Part shown: positions 27,285 to 34,907 of the stretch, piece by piece
Numbering within the stretch: position 1 is the first letter of the stretch
Layout: every line of letters starts with the position of its first letter
DNA from: an uncultured Clostridia bacterium
GTDB taxonomy: Bacteria; Bacillota; Clostridia; Christensenellales; Borkfalkiaceae
Assembly (NCBI GenBank): GCA_944341075.1
Contig: CALVLV010000018.1
Location: 1-39,583 of the forward strand
Direction: 5' to 3'
DNA length: 39,583 nucleotides
Notes under the pieces: generated by a model
Database searches by the model: none
The model's input: only the letters and a program-made list of their open reading frames with translations
Told to the model about the DNA's origin: nothing
Program-made: the position numbers and the translations under genes

Positions 27285-28433
27285 ATGGCTGAAAAGAAGA
27301 ATTATTACGAAGTTCTCGGCGTTTCGAAAAACGCCACACAGGACGAGATCAAATCTGCATACCGCAAGCTTGCAAAGCAGTATCACCCCGACTTTCATCC
27401 CGGCGATAAAGAGGCGGCGGAAAAGTTTAAAGAGGTCAACGAGGCCAACGCCGTGCTTTCTGACGAGCAGAAGCGCAAGCAGTACGACTATGAGCTGGAG
27501 CACCCCAACATGGGCGGCTTCGGCGGCGCGGGCGGCTTTTCGGGATTTTCAGACGGCGGGTTCGGCGGCTTCGAAGATATATTAAGCTCTATGTTCGGCG
27601 GCGGGTTCGGCGGTTCGGCAAGGCAGTCGCGCCCCTCGCGCGGAGCCGATATCGAGCAGACCGTGCGACTTTCTTTCCTTGATGCCATAAAGGGCTGCAC
27701 CAAAGAGATAAGTTACTACCGCAACGAGCCCTGCCGTTCGTGTGCGGGCACGGGCGCGCGCGGCGGCACGGAATATACCAAATGTTCGCGCTGCGGCGGC
27801 ACGGGCAGGGTAAAGTTCCAACAGGATACGCTGTTCGGGCGCACCATTCAGGTGGGCGCATGCCCCGATTGCGGCGGTACGGGCAGAAAAATTACCGAAA
27901 AATGCCCCGACTGCAAGGGCAAGGGCTATAAACGCGTTGAAACGCGCTTTACCGTGAACATTCCCGCCGGCGTCGATAAAGACAGCTCGCTTAGAAAGCG
28001 TGGCTACGGCCAGGCGGCGCCAAACGGCGGCGAGCCGGGCGATTTGTATATCTACTTCCAGATAGAGCCGCACAGACTGCTGCGCAGGGAGGACAGGGAT
28101 CTGTTTGTCACCGTGCCCATCTCTTACGAAACGGCTGTGTGCGGCGGCAAGATCCAGGTGCCAGGCATAGACGACACCATAGAGTATACCATTCCCGAAG
28201 GCACCCCCTCGGGCACGCGCTTCTGCATACGCGGCAAGGGTGTAAAAACGGTGAACGGCACGGGCAATCTGTATGTCACAGTGGAGATAGAGGTGCCCAA
28301 AAAGCTCACGCGCGACCAGCAGAAAAAGCTTGCCGACTTTGAAGATTCCGTGCCGTTGCGCAGCTACGACAAGATGTCCGGGTTTGCCAACACTGTGTCT
28401 GCGCTCTATGGCAAAAAGATAGAAAAGCAGTAA
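27285..28433 (+). CDS. dnaJ: Hsp40 co-chaperone DnaJ
   Basis: 382 residues. The J domain at 5-70 has the HPD motif ([10 protein letters not shown]). A Gly/Phe-rich linker follows ([19 protein letters not shown]). There are four zinc motifs of the CxxCxGxG type ([32 protein letters not shown]), then the C-terminal substrate domain ([21 protein letters not shown]). It stimulates DnaK ATPase and delivers clients. It stands as its own unit, 425 bases after dnaK. Confidence 0.97.
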   Translation: MAEKKNYYEVLGVSKNATQDEIKSAYRKLAKQYHPDFHPGDKEAAEKFKEVNEANAVLSDEQKRKQYDYELEHPNMGGFGGAGGFSGFSDGGFGGFEDILSSMFGGGFGGSARQSRPSRGADIEQTVRLSFLDAIKGCTKEISYYRNEPCRSCAGTGARGGTEYTKCSRCGGTGRVKFQQDTLFGRTIQVGACPDCGGTGRKITEKCPDCKGKGYKRVETRFTVNIPAGVDKDSSLRKRGYGQAAPNGGEPGDLYIYFQIEPHRLLRREDRDLFVTVPISYETAVCGGKIQVPGIDDTIEYTIPEGTPSGTRFCIRGKGVKTVNGTGNLYVTVEIEVPKKLTRDQQKKLADFEDSVPLRSYDKMSGFANTVSALYGKKIEKQ

Positions 28434-28470
28434 AAAAGTTCACAAATTTAATGTAAAAGTTTTATGTAGA

Positions 28471-28498
28471 AGCGCCGCACGGTAAGTGTGGCGCTTTT
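28471..28498 (+). terminator. intrinsic terminator of dnaJ
   Basis: AGCGCCGCAC (28471-28480) pairs with GTGTGGCGCT (28486-28495), and the T-run ends at 28498. GTTCACAAATTT just after the dnaJ stop resembles the first bases of the structured elements but the rest is absent. Confidence 0.75.
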
Positions 28499-28547
28499 GG
28501 GCTATATGGGTGCTTTTTTGTATATAAAACGCTTTTGTGTATGCAAA

Positions 28548-28582
28548 GTGCCGCCGCGCAGGGACTGCGCGGCGGCACTTTT
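28548..28582. terminator. very strong hairpin, probable bidirectional terminator
   Basis: A perfect 14-bp stem (28548-28561 with 28565-28578) with loop GGA and TTTT after it. AAA precedes it on the other side, so it could also end the reverse-strand unit finishing at 28733. Confidence 0.7.
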
Positions 28583-28732
28583 ATATTATTTTTTGCTTTT
28601 TATCTTGCAAAAAAATAAGTTATTTGCGGCATATATGCGGGGCAATTGTGTTTTAAAGCAGAAACAGACAAAAAACTACCTGATACATTATAATCAGTAT
28701 ATAGCCGGCTATCTTTGAACGCAGAATAACAA

Positions 28733-28906
28733 TTAGGGGTCTTTTTTAAGATTTTTGCGTTTTTTTATGCACTCCGTCAAAAGATACTCTATCTGCCCGT
28801 TAACCGAGCGGAAGTCGTCTTCGGCCCATGCCGCAATTTCTGCATACAGCTTTGCTGAAAGCCGAAGGGGTATCTGTTTTTTAGCGTTATCCTTTTCTTT
28901 CTCCAT
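28733..28906 (-). CDS. Arc-like ribbon-helix-helix DNA-binding protein
   Basis: A 57-residue protein with ATG at 28906 after AAAGGTG. The sequence KKQIPLRLSAKLYAEIAAWA followed by EDDFRSVNGQIEYLLTEC is a textbook Arc/MetJ ribbon-helix-helix: a beta strand (KQIPLRL), helix A (SAKLYAEIAAWAEDD), the S-V-N turn, and helix B (GQIEYLLTECIKKRK). Such dimers bind short palindromic operators. The SPFH gene lies upstream on the same strand, and TATGATATCATA lies over its promoter, so the two may be linked. Target is inferred only. Confidence 0.8.
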   Translation of the reverse strand: MEKEKDNAKKQIPLRLSAKLYAEIAAWAEDDFRSVNGQIEYLLTECIKKRKNLKKDP

Positions 28907-28915
28907 GGGGCACCT

Positions 28916-29016
28916 TTTGTTTTATTTTTCGCCCCGCGCCTGCGGCGCGGGGCGGCATAACGGGCGGCACGCCGCCCGCTGGTCTGCATTTGGTTTAGCT
29001 ATATATGCGGCCGGAT
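28916..29016. other. spacer between the ribbon-helix-helix gene and the repeat
   Basis: CCCCGCGCC-tgc-GGCGCGGGG near 28932-28952 and GGGCGGC/GCCGCCC near 28961-28978 form two strong hairpins. No coding frame is seen. Confidence 0.4.
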
Positions 29017-29208
29017 TCCCTCAGTCTTGCTGTCGCTAACGCTTTCGCAAGCCAGTGTCTCGCCGTGCGTGTAGCGTATGACCGCACGGCTCGGTCACCA
29101 CTCGGGCACGCATTTGCCCTCGCTCATCTCACTTCGGCACGCACAATGGGTGTCCATTGTGCTATGAAATGCCTTGTTCGTCCTCAATGCTTGCGCATTA
29201 AAGGCGCC
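29017..29208. repeat. 192-bp structured repeat, copy 2
   Basis: Gapless match to 18238-18429 with seven substitutions by eye. The stem GCACAATGG/CCATTGTGC keeps pairing although both sides differ from copy 1. Confidence 0.75.
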
Positions 29209-29312
29209 ATAAATGCGGAAAGAATTTTTCAAATCCTACCGCCATAACTTCACTTTGTTCAGTTAAGCCACCTCCCTTTGGCAAGGGAGGCACGATTGCG
29301 GAAAGATTTCGC
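29209..29312. repeat. CT-rich hairpin module between copy 2 and the SPFH gene
   Basis: AAATCCTACCGCC, a CATAACTTCA/TTCAGTTAAG hairpin, then GCCACC and CTCCCTT/AAGGGAG. It is the reverse complement of the module layout seen at 23740-23810. Confidence 0.45.
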
Positions 29313-29319
29313 GTGAACT

Positions 29320-30333
29320 TTAATACAGCGTCCCGCTGTTTACCACAGGCTGGGCGTCTTTGTTGCCGCACAGTACGACAAGAAGGTTTGAGACCATCTG
29401 AGCCTTGCGCTCTTCGTCAAGTTCCACGGTGTGGTTCTGGCTGAGGCGTTCAAGCGCCATTTCCACCATGCCAACGGCACCGTCTACAATCATCTTGCGC
29501 GCGTCTATTATGGCGGCGGCCTGCTGCCTTTGAAGCATTGCCGCGGCTATTTCGGGCGCGTAGGCAAGGTAGGTTATTCGCGCCTCTAAAATTTCAAGTC
29601 CGGCATCGGCAACCTTCTCTTGTATCTTGTCGCGTATGCGGCGCGCAACTATCTCGCTTGAGCCGCGCAGGCTGCCGTCGTCGGCAAGCCCGTCGCCCGT
29701 GGTGTCCACGTTGGGCGCCACGTCGTAGGGGTATATGCGCACAATGTCGCGCAGGGCGGTGTCGCACTGAAGGGAGAGGAACTCCTTATAGTTGTCTACG
29801 TTGAACACCGCCTTGGCGGTATCTGTTACCCTCCACGTAACGGCTATGCCTATCTCTACGGGGTTGCCAAGGCAGTCGTTTATCTTCTGCTTGGCGTTGG
29901 AAAGCGTCATCACCTTTAAAGATATCCTCATTGTCGGATTGCCGAACCCTGTTCCCGCCGCGGGTTTTTCGGTCTGCACGTCGCTGCTCTGCCCCAATTT
30001 TGTCTTTGCGGCGGGGTTGAACGCCTGGCAGAAGGGGTTTACAAAGTAAAAGCCGTCCTTTTTTATGGTGCCGTAATACTTGCCGAACAGCGTTAAAACA
30101 AGCGCTTCCTGCGGCTTTACCACTTTAAGCCCGCCGAATAATACCCATCCGACTATCAGGTACAGCACGCATATCACTGCGCCTGTTATAAGCCCTGCCG
30201 CCTGAGCGCCGCTTGAACCTTCAAGCCCTACTGCGCACAGTATGGCGCCCGCAAGGGCGGCTATGTAAAGGACTGCAAGCACCACCAGCGCAAGCATGCC
30301 GTTTGGCCTTTTGTTGAGTACTTTTTCCGTCAT
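29320..30333 (-). CDS. SPFH/Band 7 membrane protein
   Basis: 337 residues; ATG 30333 with AAGGAGG ten bases upstream. Two N-terminal membrane helices (LALVVLAVLYIAALAGAILC and AGLITGAVICVLYLIVGWVL) are followed by the SPFH domain (VVKPQEALVLTLFGKYYGTI, PVEIGIAVTWRVTDTAKAVF). A coiled-coil region (ILEARITYLAYAPEIAAAML, QQAAAIIDARKMIVDG) comes next. These proteins oligomerise on membranes and scaffold microdomains. The C-terminus ends in a conserved-looking tail (ERKAQMVSNLLVVLCG). Function beyond scaffolding is unknown. It has its own promoter. Confidence 0.9.
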   Translation of the reverse strand: MTEKVLNKRPNGMLALVVLAVLYIAALAGAILCAVGLEGSSGAQAAGLITGAVICVLYLIVGWVLFGGLKVVKPQEALVLTLFGKYYGTIKKDGFYFVNPFCQAFNPAAKTKLGQSSDVQTEKPAAGTGFGNPTMRISLKVMTLSNAKQKINDCLGNPVEIGIAVTWRVTDTAKAVFNVDNYKEFLSLQCDTALRDIVRIYPYDVAPNVDTTGDGLADDGSLRGSSEIVARRIRDKIQEKVADAGLEILEARITYLAYAPEIAAAMLQRQQAAAIIDARKMIVDGAVGMVEMALERLSQNHTVELDEERKAQMVSNLLVVLCGNKDAQPVVNSGTLY

Positions 30334-30410
30334 TTTTTCATATCCTCCTTAAAGTTGCTCTGCGGCAAAATTATGCCTCTGCCGCATTGCAGATATGTAT
30401 TTGGTATCAT

Positions 30411-30440
30411 TATGATATCATATATTAAATGTGTTGTCAA
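30411..30440 (-). promoter_or_regulatory. sigma-A promoter of the SPFH gene with palindromic operator
   Basis: TTGACA (30435-30440) and TATCAT (30412-30417) on the reverse strand are 17 bp apart. The 12-bp perfect palindrome TATGATATCATA (30411-30422) covers the -10. A half-site GGTATCAT lies beside it. This is the size of a ribbon-helix-helix operator. Confidence 0.65.
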
Positions 30441-30580
30441 GCATAAATTTTTGCGTATGTGCATGCGCGCGGGCCATGGCATTTTGTTCGCCGTCAGGTA
30501 TGTGGGCGTAAACGCGGCTTACAGGCGTTTATGATTTTTTCGTTTCCGACTTTTCCAAAGGCGTTTGTAAAAATTTACCT

Positions 30581-30722
30581 GTCATCTCGACCGAAGCGCA
30601 AATGCGCGAAGCGGAGAGATCTCTTCATGGCGCTCTGCGCCTGCAATTCGCAATTTGTGCAAAGGTGGCGGATGGCGGGATTTCACCACTGCACTCACTG
30701 CGTTCGTTTCGGTCGAAATGAT
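30581..30722. repeat. MITE-like repeat, third copy
   Basis: GTCATCTCGACC at 30581 and GGTCGAAATGAT ending 30722 are near-perfect inverted ends. GGAGAGATCTC is inside. 30441-30580 holds no gene that I can support. Confidence 0.5.
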
Positions 30723-30789
30723 AATACCGTTAATTACGTTTTTTGTACGAACACGCCGCAAAGAGTAGCGTACGGCGAGAATGGGCGAA

Positions 30790-30822
30790 GGGGCGGCGGC
30801 TGCAGATTGCAGCCGCCGCCCC
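30790..30822. repeat. 15-bp perfect GC hairpin without T-run
   Basis: 30790-30804 pairs with 30808-30822 around the loop GAT. It lies about 95 bases after the end of the reverse-strand beta-propeller gene. It may block 3' exonucleases or act as a terminator without a U-tract. Confidence 0.5.
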
Positions 30823-30914
30823 GTTCATATATGCAAAAAGTATTGTGTAGTCAGCTCATGGCTGTCAAGCCGTGCGTACGGCATGAACATGCCCCGCGGA
30901 ACGGTTTTACCCGG

Positions 30915-32810
30915 CTACGCAAGCCAGGGCACCGCCTGCGCGTGCAGTTCGCCGCTTTCGGTAATTACATACAGCCAGCCTTCGGCTATGGTGGCGCGGG
31001 TGTAGTCATAGTCATCGTCATCGGCAATCGCAACCGTCTGCACCTCGTTTATGGCTGTTCCGTCAAAGTGCAGCAGTATATATCTGCCGCCCTCTAGGTA
31101 GCTTGTAACGTGCAGCCCCACAAGCCCGTTTTCGCGGTCTATAAGGTACGCCTTGTACACTTCGGAAAAAGACACGTCCGCCTCGTAGCTGCACAGCGAA
31201 ACAACGCTTTCGCCCTCCTGTACATATATCTCCACCTTGAGCTGCATGTGGTCGCCGTAGCCTATGCCCAGCAGCGTGCCGGATGCAAAGTCCACAAGGG
31301 AGGTGGAGTAGCCGTCTATGGTGCCCGTGTCGGTATAGGTTATGTTTTCAAGGTCGGAAAGGTCTATTCTGAACACGGGGTCGGCAAGCTCTATAACGCG
31401 CGCCGTGCACACCCATACAATCTCGTCCTCAAACCTTACCGAAGTAACCTCTTCGCCCGCGGGGGCAAAATTTTCAAGGCCGGCTTTAATTGCAAAGTCG
31501 TCCAGGCCTATAACGTACAGCGAGGCACTGTCGTCAGAGGCAACGTAGGTGTTTTGGATATCGTAGTCGTAGCTGCGCAGTTCGTACATATCGGTCGTGG
31601 TAACTATCCGCAGGCTGTCATCGTATTCGTCCATGGAGTACTGGTTCAGAACTTCGCCCGCAACGTCTGCCGAACCGGCTATCTCAAGGCCTTCGCCCGC
31701 GTAAGAAACGCAGGAAACCTGTGTGCGCCTCTGATACACCTCTCTCCCGTAAACTTCGGTCTTTGTTTTGTAGCCGCGCGTCACGTATATGTTGTTCTGC
31801 GAAACATACGCCTGCTGCGAAAAGGAGAGAAAGGCGGTGGCTCCCTCTATTTCCAGCCCGTCGCCGTCAAGGCGGCATATTACTGTGTAGCGCGCCGCGG
31901 CTGCGCCGTCGGGGAAGTATATGTCGCCGGCGGGCAGGCTTTCAAGTTCGCCCCATTCGCCCGCCTGCGGCAGGTATTGGTTCTCGTCGGAAAAGTCGGG
32001 GGCAGATCTCACGCTGAAGTTTGTTATCACCAAAAAGTCGCCGCCTGCGCTGCGCGCCGTGACGTATCTGCCCGAAACATACTTCCTGCCCGTCTCCTTC
32101 AGGTTGGCGGGGTCGCTAGCGTCCACCTCGATTATCGCGGTATATGTGCCGCCCGATTGCCAATTATAGGTGCTTGTGAACACCGTTACGGTGCGCCCGT
32201 CGTCGCTTAAAAACATCTCGGGCGAGCCGCTGTAGTAGCTGCCCTCTTCGGGCGAAATTTCAAGACTGCCGCACTCTGCGCTCTCTCCGCCGGCAATGGT
32301 GTAGGAATGCAGGGTAAGGCTGTCTGAATAGGCGTTCTGATGGCTTATATAGAACAGGTGGGTGGAGGTGCGTTTGAAAAGGTCGCCCTCTATAACGCCC
32401 TGTTCCTGGTTGTCCGTCACCTCTTCATAGCTGCCCTGCCCGGGGGATGAGGGTGACTCGCCTGAGCCGCTGTTGTCGGCGGGGAAATCTATGCCGCCTT
32501 TCTTGCCTATATCGCTGAAGAACCCGACCATCGCCTGAAAGTTATTTTTGTACTTCGGCTTTTTTGCCGTCAGCTCGTTCAGCTGCTGCATCAGGGGAAA
32601 GTATGGGCTGTTTTTATAGGGCGAAATATCCTGCAGTCCGCTGCCGTATGGAATAAATAATATAAGGTTTACCGCAACTACAAAGGCCGCTATGGCCGCG
32701 GCTATTATAAGCAGCCTGTTACGGCTTTTGCTGCGCGCAAGCGCACGGTTCTTCTGCTCCGCACGCTGCTTTATGTCGCGCATGCGCTCGTCGTTAGTTC
32801 TCATGCGCAA
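30915..32810 (-). CDS. membrane-anchored beta-propeller protein, probable partner of the ECF sigma factor
   Basis: 631 residues. A basic cytoplasmic N-terminus of about 32 residues (RMRDIKQRAEQKNRALARSK) is followed by a membrane helix (33-53), a Gly/Ser/Pro linker and a large extracellular part. That part matches the beta-propeller family found in Firmicutes secreted proteins (GVIEGDLFKRTSTHLFYISH, IVTTTDMYELRSYDYD, DGYSTSLVDFASGTLLGIGY). Its start lies 17 bases inside the 3' end of the sigma gene, so translation is coupled. The arrangement suggests that it senses an outside signal and restrains the sigma factor, but its short cytoplasmic end has no known anti-sigma motif. Confidence 0.75.
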   Translation of the reverse strand: MRMRTNDERMRDIKQRAEQKNRALARSKSRNRLLIIAAAIAAFVVAVNLILFIPYGSGLQDISPYKNSPYFPLMQQLNELTAKKPKYKNNFQAMVGFFSDIGKKGGIDFPADNSGSGESPSSPGQGSYEEVTDNQEQGVIEGDLFKRTSTHLFYISHQNAYSDSLTLHSYTIAGGESAECGSLEISPEEGSYYSGSPEMFLSDDGRTVTVFTSTYNWQSGGTYTAIIEVDASDPANLKETGRKYVSGRYVTARSAGGDFLVITNFSVRSAPDFSDENQYLPQAGEWGELESLPAGDIYFPDGAAAARYTVICRLDGDGLEIEGATAFLSFSQQAYVSQNNIYVTRGYKTKTEVYGREVYQRRTQVSCVSYAGEGLEIAGSADVAGEVLNQYSMDEYDDSLRIVTTTDMYELRSYDYDIQNTYVASDDSASLYVIGLDDFAIKAGLENFAPAGEEVTSVRFEDEIVWVCTARVIELADPVFRIDLSDLENITYTDTGTIDGYSTSLVDFASGTLLGIGYGDHMQLKVEIYVQEGESVVSLCSYEADVSFSEVYKAYLIDRENGLVGLHVTSYLEGGRYILLHFDGTAINEVQTVAIADDDDYDYTRATIAEGWLYVITESGELHAQAVPWLA

Positions 32811-33351
32811 AACCCTCCTTTACAAGAATATTTTTAAGGGTGGATTTGGCGCGCGCAAGCAGGTTGTATACCTGTTTGGCGCTCTTTTTAAGTATGTGGC
32901 AGATCTCATGCACGGTGAAGCCGTTAAAGTAGCTCAGGTACAGCACCTCGCGGTACATGTCGGGCAGCAGCTGCATTGCCCTGTACAGCGAGGCGTTGAA
33001 GTCGGCGGTTATAAGGCTCTGTTCGCCGTCTTCGCCGCACAGCATGTTTTCAAGTCCCGTTATGGGCACGTTCCTTCCGCGTTTGCGCACATAGTCTATC
33101 GCCCTGTTGCGCGCTATCGTGTACAGGTAGGTGCGGAACTTGCTTTCGCCGCGGAACTTTTTGCGCTTTGTTATAAGCGTGGCAAAGGTATCCGCGGTCA
33201 CGTCCTCGGCACAGTCGTCGTCACGCACTATGCAGTAGGCAAACCGCGTAAGCGAATCGCCGTGCAGTTTTACAAGTTGCTCAAGCGCATAGTCGTTGCC
33301 GCACAGGTATGCGTTATACAGCGTTGCGCTTACATCGGTATTTTCTGCCAT
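32794..33351 (-). CDS. ECF-type RNA polymerase sigma factor
   Basis: 185 residues. ATG 33351 is preceded by AGGTGG at a 5-base spacing; GTG 33360 would overlap that site. Region 2 spans about 25-90 (DSLTRFAYCIVRDDDCAEDV, FRTYLYTIARNRAIDYVRKR). Region 4 spans about 125-175 (LPDMYREVLYLSYFNGFTVH and EICHILKKSAKQVYNLLARA), a helix-turn-helix for -35 recognition. It directs RNA polymerase to a stress or surface regulon. It overlaps the beta-propeller gene by 17 bases. Confidence 0.92.
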   Translation of the reverse strand: MAENTDVSATLYNAYLCGNDYALEQLVKLHGDSLTRFAYCIVRDDDCAEDVTADTFATLITKRKKFRGESKFRTYLYTIARNRAIDYVRKRGRNVPITGLENMLCGEDGEQSLITADFNASLYRAMQLLPDMYREVLYLSYFNGFTVHEICHILKKSAKQVYNLLARAKSTLKNILVKEGFAHEN

Positions 33352-33444
33352 TTTTTCCACCTCTCATAAATAAGACGGACGGGCCTGCCGTTTTACTCAT
33401 TTAAACTGTAAATTTTTTCAGCGTTACACAGGGGGAGTATATGT

Positions 33445-33473
33445 ATTATAGCGCATGCATGACGCCTTGGCAA
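33445..33473 (-). promoter_or_regulatory. sigma-A promoter of the sigma/propeller operon
   Basis: TTGCCA (33468-33473) and TATAAT (33445-33450) on the reverse strand have a 17-bp spacer. The leader is about 90 bases. A housekeeping promoter implies that expression is not solely autoregulated. Confidence 0.65.
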
Positions 33474-33514
33474 GGGGTATGCATGCGCGCCGCTGTCGGG
33501 CAGTAAAATGCAGC

Positions 33515-33703
33515 TGTTGATAACTTTTTAATAAAGTCGTAAAAAAATTGTATAAAAATGACGAAAAAGGCAATTATACAGCCTATTGTGGGTAAAATGT
33601 TGATAACTTTTTAAAAATCAGGGGTTATACACAGCGTTATGCACGCAAATTAACGGCAGATTGTGGAAAACACGGCATTATATGCACACAGCGCTGTTGA
33701 TAA
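33515..33703. other. oriC-like cluster of DnaA boxes
   Basis: Sites one or two mismatches from TTATCCACA or its complement TGTGGATAA: TGTTGATAA at 33515-33523, 33598-33606 and 33695-33703; TGTGGGTAA at 33587-33595; TTATACACA at 33625-33633; TGTGGAAAA at 33662-33670. The DNA between is AT-rich (33524-33560 is nearly all A/T). This is what lies beside dnaA in many Firmicutes, but no dnaA or dnaN is in the window. It may be the true origin or part of it. No coding frame is credible in 33352-33882. Confidence 0.5.
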
Positions 33704-33810
33704 CTTTGTTTGTATTGTCGCGGCCGCCGCATATTTGCTTGCGCCCTGCCTGGGCGGAAACGCCGCCGCATTAAATCTTAAATTTTATGGGCAAAATCTG
33801 CCAAAACTGT

Positions 33811-33839
33811 TTGACAAAGCATACAACATTTTATATAAT
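33811..33839 (+). promoter_or_regulatory. consensus promoter of tRNA-Arg
   Basis: A perfect TTGACA (33811-33816), 17-bp spacer and perfect TATAAT (33834-33839), 43 bases before the tRNA. Confidence 0.85.
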
Positions 33840-33882
33840 AATTAGGCTGTAAACCACAGGGCTTACAGCGGCAAAACTTTAT

Positions 33883-33959
33883 GCACCGTTAGCTCAACTG
33901 GATAGAGCGTTGGTCTACGGAACCAAAGGCTAGGGATTCGAATTCCTTACGGTGCACCA
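33883..33959 (+). tRNA. tRNA-Arg (ACG)
   Basis: A 77-base cloverleaf with encoded CCA. Acceptor GCACCGT/ACGGTGC; D stem GCTC/GAGC; anticodon stem TTGGT/ACCAA with loop CTACGGA, so the anticodon is ACG (inosine at 34, reads CGU/CGC/CGA); T stem AGGGA/TCCTT with loop TTCGAAT. Its 3' end borders the mobile element. Confidence 0.96.
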
Positions 33960-33968
33960 AAGAGGTAT

Positions 33969-34014
33969 AATCCGAATTATTTGCTTATTTCAAGCGAATG
34001 GTTCGGATTTTCTC
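33969..34014 (+). terminator. terminator of tRNA-Arg
   Basis: AATCCGAA (33969-33976) pairs with TTCGGATT (34002-34009), with ATTTGCTT/AAGCGAAT inside. A TTTTCTCTT tract follows. Confidence 0.75.
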
Positions 34015-34032
34015 TTATTCTATGACATAATA

Positions 34033-34060
34033 AAAGCGAGAATCCTCGGATTCTCGCTTT
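34033..34060. terminator. bidirectional terminator at the end of the sirtuin operon
   Basis: AAAGCGAGAATCC (34033-34045) and GGATTCTCGCTTT (34048-34060) are perfect inverted repeats. On the reverse strand the stem overlaps the sirtuin stop codon. Confidence 0.7.
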
Positions 34061-34907
34061 ATGTTATTGATTTTAGTACCGTTTCTATGTCTTGGTCGAT
34101 ACAGATCGACTGTTTTTCAATTTGCGGCGGACAAAAAGTTTCGCCGTAATTGATACAAGCATAGATCGCTTTGGGGTTGTGTTTTGTAAGTCGCCAGAAC
34201 GGATATTTGATAATGACAGGCGTATTGCCGCCCACGCCGAGCTCAAGAAAAAGCGTCCGATCGTTTTTGTGCCGTTCTACAAATTTTTCATATCTTTCGC
34301 AGGCAGAGTACCAACCTTTGTCTTGCACAAACGTGTTGTCTGAACGCAAATTTACGGTCATAGGTTTTCCGCATACCGGACAATAAGGTATCAGTTCTTT
34401 CGGTATTTTCATGTCCTTTTGTTCGGCTACCATGCGGCGGATCAGGTTTTCGTTGTCATAAGTTTGGTTATGGCAGGGAACGGAACACTGAAAAAGACCG
34501 TAATCCCCCTGCGTGTAGAAAAGCCTTTGCTTGTCGAAACCTGCTTTCTGAAAACAATGGTCTACGTTTGTCGTGAGGACAAAATACTCTTTATCCTTTA
34601 TAATTTCGTATAATTCGTTATAGACAGGTTTCGGAGGATCCACATAACGGTTGTAATAGATGTGCCGTGACCACCACGCCCAATATTCTTCCAAAGTCTG
34701 ATATGGATAGAACCCTCCCGAATACATATCTGAAATTCCGTATTTTGCGTGAAAGTCGGCGAAGTATCTGAAAAATCTCTCGCCGCTATACGTCAATCCT
34801 GCCGCCGAAGAAAGTCCTGCTCCGGCACCGATCAAAACGGCATCGGCATTATTCAATGCTTTTTTTAATTGCTCGGTTTGAGCAAAGTATTCGTTTGTAG
34901 ATTGCAT
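34059..34907 (-). CDS. class M sirtuin (SirTM), protein ADP-ribosyltransferase
   Basis: Start at ATG 34907, seven bases after AAGGAG; an upstream in-frame ATG lies one base from that site. 282 residues. The NAD motif is GAGAGLSSAAG (27-37), with LTTNVDHCFQKAGFD (111-125). TQGDYG (132-137) carries Gln where classical sirtuins have the catalytic His, a mark of class M enzymes. Zinc cysteines are at 141, 145, 176 and 179. Characterised class M sirtuins ADP-ribosylate a lipoylated GcvH-like carrier. The neighbouring macrodomain would reverse this. No GcvH-L or lipoate ligase gene is in the window. Its first 59 bases overlap the macrodomain gene. Confidence 0.88.
   Translation of the reverse strand: MQSTNEYFAQTEQLKKALNNADAVLIGAGAGLSSAAGLTYSGERFFRYFADFHAKYGISDMYSGGFYPYQTLEEYWAWWSRHIYYNRYVDPPKPVYNELYEIIKDKEYFVLTTNVDHCFQKAGFDKQRLFYTQGDYGLFQCSVPCHNQTYDNENLIRRMVAEQKDMKIPKELIPYCPVCGKPMTVNLRSDNTFVQDKGWYSACERYEKFVERHKNDRTLFLELGVGGNTPVIIKYPFWRLTKHNPKAIYACINYGETFCPPQIEKQSICIDQDIETVLKSIT

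Noticed and set aside
28616-28650. TGCGGCATATATGCGG shared with 14219 as a mobile repeat
   Set aside because: Only about 20 bases match and the palindromic content makes a chance or structural explanation possible.
30330-30341. Three-codon upstream frame (ATG AAA AAA TGA) overlapping the SPFH start
   Set aside because: It lies only two bases from the AAGGAGG, too close for use; the site fits the SPFH ATG better.
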